This document shows, piece after piece, positions 32,399 through 39,764 of a stretch of DNA of 39,764 bases. Source of the DNA: Tubiluchus corallicola (taxonomy: Eukaryota; Priapulida; Priapulimorpha; Priapulimorphida; Tubiluchidae); assembly GCA_030141605.1 (NCBI GenBank), contig JAQGDQ010001464.1, positions 1-39,764 on the forward strand, given 5' to 3'. A program made the position numbers and the translations under genes. A model generated the notes under the pieces. It saw only the letters and a list, made by a program, of their open reading frames with translations. It searched no databases and was not told the DNA's origin. Every line of letters starts with the position of its first letter. Position 1 is the first letter of the stretch.

Positions 32399-32404
32399 AT
32401 AAAA
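32399..32404 (+). terminator. COG7 polyadenylation signal
   Basis: AATAAA 65 bases after the COG7 stop codon, followed by a T-rich stretch (TATTTTATTCCC). This gives a short 3' UTR of roughly 80-90 bases. Confidence 0.75.
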
Positions 32405-32409
32405 ATATT

Positions 32410-33885
32410 TTATTCCCTTAAAAATGGAATCTTGTGAATTAATGTTGTTAATATTTTATTTTAATTTAATTAGTAATTTCTTAGTCAATTTTTCAGACTG
32501 AAGCGTATATCACTATCCATGCATAAGAGTAAAAACTTTGCTTTTACGCAAATACATGTACATTTGCAAAATTGTGATATAAGATTGGTTTATTAAATGT
32601 ATACTGACTGACCAATTAATTTTTGTTAGCATTTGCAATTAAGTGACATTTACTGGTAGAGGTTTTAACGGGCACACTGGGCTGATTGAATTTTCAATTG
32701 TTTACCACCATCTTTTGATACTTTTTACACTGCGCAATAAGCTAATTAATCGTTTTCATAAAACCATACTTGATTTCATAGATCATTGACCTAGCTCTTT
32801 TGTACAGTTAGTTATGTTAATGGTCAGTATACTGTGGTACGAAAAGAAGAGAGGGTGTGCTACAAAGAGAGTGGAGGTAATTTTTCCTATTATGTATTTG
32901 TATTTTTCTTACGATGAATGACAAGTAGCCACACTTCTTAAAATCAACAAACTTAATCGAAAAATATTAATACTATACACATAACCAGTTATTTTATTTC
33001 AAAAGTGCAAGCTGTGACTTATTAAAACAATATTTTGAAGTACAGTGTTCAATCCTCTGTACTTACCACTGACCTTAGCCTGGTAAGTTAACTTTGCAGT
33101 GCCAGGTGTTTTATTGCATAATTAAGAAAAGTTGTAACACAGAACGTTTTCACTGCACCAGAGATTCGGTAATAAATTACTAAATATATATATTAATATT
33201 ATTGCAACAGATATAAGTAATAAACACTGCGCCGTATTTTCGTACTGTGACTTGATGGTCTTGATCATACATACATTGCTTGCATAGTAAACTAGACAAG
33301 CGCACATTATGTAAGTTTCCCATATTGACGTTTGCTCGTCTTTAGTAAGGAACTGAACCAACAGGACCTGAGAAGAAATATCGTCTCTTGTTTCTCTTTT
33401 TTCAAGTGGTTTTAGATTTTGAACAAGTACTATTGACTGCCTAACAGTAAAAGTTAATTTCATGTGAAAATGCAGCTTGTTTTCTGCAATAAGCAAGAGA
33501 AGAGTAGAGAGAAAATTGAACCTACACTCTACAGTACAGTGGCATGCCTGGGCAGTACAATGGCTTACCTTGATGGTGCATTGCATTTAGCATGAAGATA
33601 GACACAAGGTATTTTTTCCAAAAATAAGACATAGATCGCCATTTTCTTTACACTAGTGTGCAGATAATGGATGCATCTTTCTGTTAGAGCCTATAATTAG
33701 GCTATATTAAAAATTAATTTATGCGATGTGACAGTGCGTTGAAAAAGAACCACCTAGACTGCAAACTATCCGTATTTTTATATATGTTGTAGTCAGTAAA
33801 TGTAATATCACTACTCCTAATTAGTGCATGTTTCATGCTGCAATTATGTCTTGGGTGATACCATTCAATGTATACTCACTTGTAG
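32410..33885. other. Intergenic region downstream of COG7
   Basis: AT-rich. The only coding-like item is a minus-strand candidate exon at 33370-33483, listed separately. Confidence 0.5.
33370..33483 (-). CDS. Possible exon of unknown gene
   Basis: On the minus strand a good acceptor (TCTTCTCTTGCTTATTGCAG) is followed by a 38-codon stretch containing KLTFTVRQSIVLVQNLKPLE and KRETRDDISSQ. It ends at a moderate donor (TTCTCAG|GTCCTG). The frame stays open further (33122-33586, 154 codons). The residue pattern looks more protein-like than most AT-rich frames here. I cannot assign a family, and no neighbouring exon on this strand is evident. Chance is a real possibility. Confidence 0.2.
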
Positions 33886-34612
33886 GGCGCGGAGTAGCTG
33901 AAGTAGGACACTTCTGCAAAAGCGCATGTGCTAAATTTGCAGTGTCGTACATGGGCAGCCCAAATAGGGCACTGATGATTTCTTTTGAAAATCAAGAATT
34001 ATGACATAATAAAATATAAAACTAAATTTCACTTAAACACTTTTTCTAAACATATTTAGAAAAAAGTAATTTTATAATACTGATAGATAGTCCTTGACAA
34101 TTTACAAATGTATTTTTTTACAATAATATCATCATTATTATTAGCTCCATTAATATCATTGTAACATTAAACTAAGTATCTACTGCTTTAAAGAGAGAAA
34201 CTATTTAGGCACATAGCTCGCTATCCCGTGTACTTAGTAGAAAACAATTAGTAGTAATTGCCTAAAAAGCGGGCTTATTTTTCTTCAAAAAGATTAATAC
34301 CAAGGCCAAATTCAATATTGACCATTCTACTAACTCAGATTAAGATTCTTTTATTTTATCAGATGTATAATGAGTTATTCAACATGTATTGACATTTTCA
34401 GTTATTATTATTGAACAAACAAAGACACCGGATGCTGCCCGGTACAGTTAATGACTCAGTTCGTGACCTGTCTCTAATGTGCTACTTTCGCAGCCCATGT
34501 ACAACGCGTCCTACTTGGGCTAGCCCATATACGACGCGTCCTACTTGCGCTAGCCCATGTACGACGCGTCCTACTTGAGCTAGCTTATGTACGCCAATTG
34601 TCCTACTCTGCT
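33886..34612. mobile_element. Possible degenerate inverted-repeat element
   Basis: The left block (GGGCGCGGAGTAGCTGAAGT, then GTCGTACATGGGCAGCCC) and the right block (GCAGCCCATGTACAACGCGT to CAATTGTCCTACTCTGCTCC) are partly complementary in inverted order. They stand out as GC-rich islands in AT-rich DNA. The right block contains a 31-bp unit (GTCCTACTTGNGCTAGCCCA) repeated three to four times (34492-34590). Repeated terminal sub-units suggest a non-autonomous transposon, but I see no target-site duplication. Confidence 0.4.
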
Positions 34613-34931
34613 CCCAACATCACTGAAAAGTTTAGTGACTCCTGGCCAAAGGTTGGTATTGAGCAGGAATGGTGTGAATGCAGGTAAAAATGGCACAGTT
34701 AGCTAGATTGCTGACATAAGATGCCAGATGTGCTACATGCCATTATACTGTAAGGTTTATAATAAAAATAATAAAGTTCTGCAGAAAATGGTTGAATCCT
34801 TAACTGAAAACATCTCATGGTTTTTCTTTAATGAAGTAAAAAAAATAAATGAAAATGAAAACTGAAAGCTCACGAAGCTGTATAATTGGGGTATCTGACA
34901 AACTTTAGAATGTGATTGGCTACAACAATGA

Positions 34932-34935
<4 letters not shown>

Positions 34936-35006
<71 letters not shown>
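34936..35006. repeat. (GT)n microsatellite
   Basis: About 35 uninterrupted GT dinucleotides followed by imperfect GCATGTGCGTGTG. Cys-Val and Thr-His open frames over it are artefacts. Confidence 0.98.
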
Positions 35007-35007
<1 letters not shown>

Positions 35008-35894
35008 ATGTGCGTGTGTGTTTGTATATATATATACTGTGTTTATTCACACACATAATTTACATGCACAATTAGGTCAATGGAAGCATAGGATCATAAT
35101 ATGTAACAACAACTAGATACAAGTAATATTTACATTCATCGTAATATTATATATATATATATATGGAGAACTACTGGAGTTAAGTCGTACACAAACCTTG
35201 TGGAAACTGCCATATTATAGTTGCGATTTCTGTCCACAATTTTTAAACAAATTTTTAAACGATTTTTACTGCAGAATAAAATCAAATAATGTGAATAATC
35301 TTTGTTAAAATGCTTTTTGTTAGTCATTTAAAAGTTTATTCAAAAATTTTTAATAGTAAATTCAAATTCATGTCTGGCTGAGAATGTTCACCTATACATC
35401 TGATTGTGGCCAAAACATCCTTTCCAGTTGCATCCTACAAGAGATTAGAGTTGTAGCTTTACCATGAATTGCTGAATCTACATTTGCAGAGTGTCAAACT
35501 AAAATTACTGTTGAACTATTTATCAAATATTGACCGTATTCGTTATTTTAAATCTCCCATTGACAGTGAACCTACCAGTTAGTCTATTCACTTTTCACTT
35601 TAAATTTTCAGATTATCTCCATTACTTTTTTTCTTTCACTGTGTGGGACAATCTAACAAGCCCTGCTTTTTGATTGCCCGCGACACATTTACATTTGTAT
35701 ATAAGTGAACAGTGTTTGAGGCTTTTCCTGTGCAGTATTTCTTATTACGTTCATTGTAGGCCCTTTCACTAGATATTGTACATGAAACTACATGAATGAC
35801 AAAAAATTACCTATTTTATCTACCAGTTTTTAAATATTTTAACTGTTAGTTTTAATTTATAATTTCTACTGTCGGAATGTGCACTTATGCGACA

Positions 35895-36074
35895 ACACTA
35901 CCTGAGTGCCGGTGTGTTCACATGCTACGGTATCATTTAAAATAAACATATACTTGTGATCAGCTGTGCGTGTAAAGTCTGTCCACACTACCCGAGTGCA
36001 GGTGTGTTCACATGCTACGGTATCATTTAAAATAAACATATACTTGTGATCAGTTGTGCGTGTAAAGTCTGTCC
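35895..36074. repeat. 90-bp tandem duplication
   Basis: Two copies, ACACTACC(T/C)GAGTGC(C/A)GGTG to GTGTAAAGTCTGTCC, at 35895-35984 and 35985-36074, with three or four differences. Overlapping minus-strand frame repeats (HKYMFILNDTVACEHT) reflect the duplication, not a gene. Confidence 0.95.
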
Positions 36075-36480
36075 TAAAGTAGAAATACAAATTTACAGTA
36101 CTGGAGATAAGTCTTTCACAAACCTTGTGGGAACTGCCATATGGTTTGCAGGGACAGTATTCCCGATATGCACACGAATCACCTGTTTACTGCATATAAT
36201 GTACATGCCTATACTTTACACATATTTCTGCCATTGCAAGTTGTGTTAGAAGACTATGCAGACAAGTCAAACATTGAGAAGTCACATCATGACTAAGTTT
36301 CCTTGGATATTTTTGTTCATTTCTGATGTTGTTCTTCATTGTGTTTTTTCGCTCTTTCAAATCGGCTTCCATTGGGTACGTAAATCATAAGAACTGACTT
36401 CCACTGAAAATAGGTACAAAGCAGTGAGTTTAAGATCAGAAAAACAAACGTAGTATTGGAGTAGGGATAATTCTTTTGGT

Positions 36481-36920
36481 GAGAAGAGACATCATGATGC
36501 TTTAAAAGAAAAGTTTTTTAGACTAGTTCATTTTTCAGATGTGGTACATTATGGAAAACATTCAGACTTCATACACTTTGCAAGAACGTTGAGAAGAGAC
36601 ATCATGTTGCTTTAGAAGAAAAGTTTTTTAGACTAGTTCTTTTTTCAGATGTGGTACATTATGGAAAACATTCAGACTTCATACACTTTGCAAGAACGTT
36701 GAGAAGAGACATCATGTTGCTTTAGAAGAAAAGTTTTTTAGACTAGTTCTTTTTTCAGATGTGGTACATCATGGAAAACATTCAGACTTCATACACTTTG
36801 CAAGAACGTTGAGAAGAGACATCATGTTGCTTTAGAAGAAAAGTTTTTTAGACTAGTTCTTTTTTCAGATGTGGTACATTATGGAAAACATCCAGACTTC
36901 ATACACTTTGCAAGAACGTT
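36481..36920 (+). repeat. 110-bp unit repeated 4 times, containing a splice acceptor and exon start
   Basis: Units at 36481, 36591, 36701 and 36811, each GAGAAGAGACATCATG... to TTTGCAAGAACGTT. Each carries 58 bases of intron end, with the tract TAGTTCTTTTTTCAG (first copy TTCATTTTTCAG), and the first 52 bases of the exon that truly continues only after the last copy. Copy 1 differs most; copies 2-4 are almost identical. The array therefore duplicates a functional intron-exon junction. Confidence 0.97.
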
Positions 36921-36986
36921 TACTACGAGTTATTGGTGATCTTACTCCCATCCATGGTGATACTGTTCAAGGACTCATTAATCAAG
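36869..36986 (+). CDS. Internal or first exon of an unrecognised gene
   Basis: 118-nt exon with acceptor CTAGTTCTTTTTTCAG and donor ATCAAG|GTAATTTAG. The best frame reads MWYIMENIQTSYTLQERLLR then VIGDLTPIHGDTVQGLINQ, leaving in phase 1. The helical, amphipathic sequence looks like a real conserved protein, but I cannot name the family. The ATG is exactly at the exon start, so it may be an initiator or just an internal Met. A second frame is also open over the exon but less protein-like. The first 52 bases are triplicated upstream with their acceptor. It joins in phase with the candidate exon at 37905 (...INQGLEKGLCGLKQ). Confidence 0.6.
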
Positions 36987-37547
36987 GTAATTTAGATCAA
37001 CAAAAATATCTGTTATTACAGGTGTCTTGCCCATTGAAACTCCATTGCTATAGCAAGCTTATTCTGTCTCAACTTTTATAAAAAATTGTCTCATAACCTG
37101 ATTTAATTGGCTTTGAAACACCATTATTTGACTCTTAGAACTTATTCTACCGATGCTTCTCATACATTTATATACAGGACAGCCAGCAGAGGCATAGCAG
37201 ATTCTAAAATTAGGGGAGCAAGCACATAAAGAAGGAGGCAGTGACACCTGGTATCAAATAATTTTTGATGCACTAATTATACATTTTGAGTCAAAACACG
37301 AGACAGATCTTATTCTTGGCGCGTAAAAATGAGTTGCGTAAATTTTAAAACACGGGAAGCAGGTTGATCAAATAAGCTGATGACTCCAGAAAATTCATCC
37401 AGGGTTTTGCGACTAAAAGAAGATTCCACTTTTATCATTCCAGTGAACTAAAGAATTAAAAAATTGGTTGAAAAGGTGCCCATTTTGAAAGATGTTCTCG
37501 GCGAGAGGGGGGGCGTTCTTAGCTTAGCTATACAATTAATATTTAAA
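36987..37547. other. Intron after the exon at 36869
   Basis: Unique DNA up to the 17-bp array. I see no additional exon or transposon. Confidence 0.5.
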
Positions 37548-37814
37548 TGCTGCACTACTGTATTAGCTATGCTACAGTATTAGCTATGCTACTGTATTAG
37601 CTATGCTACAGTATTAGCTATGCTACAGTATTAGCTATGCTACTGTATTAGCTATGCTACAGTATTAGCTATGCTACAGTATTAGCTATGCTACTGTATT
37701 AGCTATGCTACAGTATTAGCTATGCTACAGTATTAGCTATGCTACTGTATTAGCTATGCTACAGTATTAGCTATGCTACAGTATTAGCTATGCTACTGTA
37801 TTAGCTATGCTACT
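37548..37814. repeat. 17-bp minisatellite with three-unit higher-order pattern
   Basis: About 16 copies of GCTATGCTACAGTATTA, with the central base A or T (CTACAG or CTACTG). The order of variants is T A T A A T A A T A A T A A T T, so most of the array repeats as a 51-bp block of one T-type and two A-type units. Confidence 0.95.
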
Positions 37815-37904
37815 GCCAGCCAGTTTACATAAAAGTTGTGAAATTTGTATCTCTTCCTTCTTTTTATTCACATATTTACCACAGTAATTGCTTTAACGTT
37901 TTAG

Positions 37905-37935
37905 GCCTTGAAAAAGGTCTGTGTGGATTGAAACA
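37905..37935 (+). CDS. Candidate exon start that seeds the 20-bp array
   Basis: The acceptor TTGCTTTAACGTTTTAG ends at 37904. Continuing in phase from the exon at 36869, the sequence reads (G)LEKGLCGLKQ up to CAG|GTCTGTG at 37935, then VCVD and a TGA inside the second array unit. The coding-like stretch is itself the first copy of the 20-bp unit. Either the exon is very short, with CAG|GTCTGT as donor, or the array has overrun a formerly longer exon. Tentative. Confidence 0.3.
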
Positions 37936-39764
37936 GGTCTGTGTGGACTGAAACAGGTCTGTGTGGACTGAAACAGGTCTGTGTGCACTGAAACAGGTCT
38001 GTGTGGACTGAAACAGGTCTGTGTGGACTGAAACAGGTCTGTGTGGATTGAAACAGGTCTGTGTGGACTGAAACAGGTCTGTGTGGACTGAAACAGGTCT
38101 GTGTGGACTGAAACAGGTCTGTGTGCACTGAAACAGGTCTGTGTGGACTGAAACAGGTCTGTGTGGACTGAAACAGGTCTGTGTGCACTGAAACAGGTCT
38201 GTGTGGACTGAAACAGGTCTGGGTGGACTGAAACAGGTCTGTGTGGACTGAAACAAGTCTGTGTGGACTGAAACAGGTCTGTGTGGACTGAAACTGGTCT
38301 GTGTGGACTGAAACAAGTCTGTGTGCACTGAAACTGGTCTGTGTGGACTGAAACAGGTCTGTGTGGACTGAAACAGGTCTGTGTGGACTGAAACAAGTCT
38401 GTGTGCACTGAAACAGGTCTGTGTGGACTGAAACAGGTCTGTGTGGACTGAAACTGGTCTGTGTGGACTGAAACAGGTCTGTGTGGACTGAAACAGGTCT
38501 GTGTGGACTGAAACAAGTCTGTGTGCACTGAAACAGGTCTGTGTGCACTGAAACAAGTCTGTGTGCACTGAAACAGGTCTGTGTGCACTGAAACAGGTCT
38601 GTGTGGACTGAAACAGGTCTGTGTGGACTGAAACAGGTCTGTGTGCACTGAAACAGGTCTGTGTGCACTGAAACAGGTCTGTGTGCACTGAAACAGGTCT
38701 GTGTGGATTGAAACTGGTCTGTGTGCACTGAAACAGGTCTGTGTGGACTGAAACAGGTCTGTGTGGATTGAAACTGGTCTGTGTGGACTGAAACAGGTCT
38801 GTGTGCACTGAAACAGGTCTGTGTGGACTGAAACAGGTCTGTGTGGACTGAAACAGGTCTGTGTGGACTGAAACAGGTCTGTGTGGACTGAAACAGGTCT
38901 GTGTGGACTGAAACAGGTCTGTGTGGACTGAAACAGGTCTGTGTGGACTGAAACAGGTCTGCGTGGACTGAAACAGGTCTGCGTGGACTGAAACAGGTCT
39001 GTGTGCACTGAAACAGGTCTGTGTGGACTGAAACAGGTCTGTGTGCACTGAAACAGGTCTGTGTGCACTGAAACAGGTCTGTGTGGACTGAAACAGGTCT
39101 GTGTGGACTGAAACAGGTCTGTGTGGACTGAAACAGGTCTGGGTGGACTGAAACAGGTCTGCGTGGACTGAAACAGGTCTGTGTGGACTGAAACAGGTCT
39201 GCGTGGACTGAAACAGGTCTGTGTGGACTGAAACAGGTCTGTGTGGACTGAAACAGGTCTGTGTGGACTGAAACAGGTCTGTGTGGACTGAAACAGGTCT
39301 GCGTGGACTGAAACAGGTCTGCGTGGACTGAAACAGGTCTGTGTGGACTGAAACAGGTCTGCGTGGACTGAAACAGGTCTGTGTGGACTGAAACAAGTCT
39401 GTGTGCACTGAAACAGGTCTGTGTGCAGCGAAACAGGTCTGTGTGCACTGAAACAGGTCTGCGTGGACTGAAACAGGTCTGCGTGGACTGAAACAGGTCT
39501 GTGTGCACTGAAACAGGTCTGCGTGGACTGAAACAGGTCTGCGTGGACTGAAACAGGTCTGTGTGGACTGAAACAGGTCTGTGTGCACTGAAACAGGTCT
39601 GTGTGCACTGAAACAGGTCTGTGTGCACTGAAACAGGTCTGTGTGGACTGAAACAAGTCTGTGTGCACTGAAACAGGTCTGTGTGCACTGAAACAAGTCT
39701 GTGTGCACTGAAACAGGTCTGTGTGCACTTAAACAGGTCTGTGTGGACTGAAACAGGTCTGTGT
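37915..39764. repeat. 20-bp minisatellite, about 92 copies, truncated by right window edge
   Basis: Unit GTGTGGACTGAAACAGGTCT with a small set of variants: GTGTGCACTG, GCGTGGACTG, GGGTGGACTG, GTGTGGATTG, AAACTGGTCT, AAACAAGTCT. There are essentially no indels over 1.85 kb. The minus strand has no stop codon in any of the three frames because the 20-mer lacks one in every register. The ~600-residue frames (HTDLFQ/CTQTCFS/PHRPVSV) are therefore products of the repeat, not evidence of a gene. The array continues past the window. Confidence 0.97.

Larger units (their letters stand above)
34613..36480. other. Intergenic or intronic DNA with microsatellites and small duplications
   Basis: Holds (GT)n at 34936-35006, an (AT)n at about 35149-35164, a 90-bp tandem duplication at 35895-36074 and a pair of similar ~55-bp segments at about 35168-35218 and 36100-36150. 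No exon is certain. A short frame near 34618-34682 (FSDSWPKVGIEQEWCECR) is protein-like but unsupported. Confidence 0.5.

Noticed and set aside
34757-35116. Frames with Thr-His or Cys-Val runs
   Set aside because: Translation of a (GT)n microsatellite.
36187-36372. Minus frame starting MEADLKERKNTMKNNIRNEQ
   Set aside because: Charged start looks protein-like, but there is no donor or acceptor in a suitable place and it overlaps a plus-strand candidate segment. Evidence is too weak to list.
37876-39728. Three ~600-residue minus-strand open frames
   Set aside because: All three frames are open at once because the 20-bp unit lacks stops. The array is intronic or intergenic, and the translations are simple repeats.

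Overview
The window is animal (metazoan) nuclear DNA, most likely from an invertebrate. Genes are split by GT-AG introns, the composition is AT-rich, and intergenic and intronic DNA holds small DNA transposons, a 5S-derived SINE and at least eleven minisatellite arrays. The two recognisable proteins are clearly animal, but I cannot place the species more precisely.

Minus strand, from about 24.25 kb down past the left edge: the 5' part of an SLC4-family anion exchanger (AE2/AE3-like). Eleven exons (24188-24250, 18430-18589, 16064-16209, 15021-15335, 13577-13646, 10316-10385, 9173-9324, 7722-7906, 6550-6730, 3741-3876, 2930-2998) join in one continuous reading frame with matching phases. They give about 510 residues of the cytoplasmic N-terminal region. 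The membrane domain lies beyond position 1.

Plus strand, 29857 to about 32.4 kb: a complete COG7 gene (conserved oligomeric Golgi complex subunit 7, 756 residues) in two coding exons. The two genes point away from each other across about 5.6 kb. Further right, on the plus strand, a convincing exon at 36869-36986, and probably another starting at 37905, belong to a gene I do not recognise.

Mobile and repeated DNA: a nested pogo/Tigger-like and hAT-like pair at 4.8-5.9 kb; a pogo-like MITE at 19434-19777; a 5S-rRNA-derived SINE at about 20181-20651; a perfect-TIR hairpin MITE at 22935-23164; and two copies of a roughly 650-bp element in inverted orientation at about 14.1-14.8 and 29.06-29.7 kb. 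Both window ends lie inside minisatellites (27-bp unit on the left, 20-bp unit on the right).

The most unusual signal is that several minisatellites are built on, or start exactly at, the 3' splice sites of real exons. The 38-bp array fills the intron before the exon at 7722-7906, and each unit is a copy of that exon's own intron-exon junction. A 110-bp unit repeated four times duplicates the acceptor and first 52 bases of the exon at 36869. A 34-bp array supplies polypyrimidine-CAG acceptor look-alikes directly upstream of the exon at 10316-10385. The 20-bp array starts inside the candidate exon at 37905. This looks like a recurrent process that amplifies splice-acceptor junctions.
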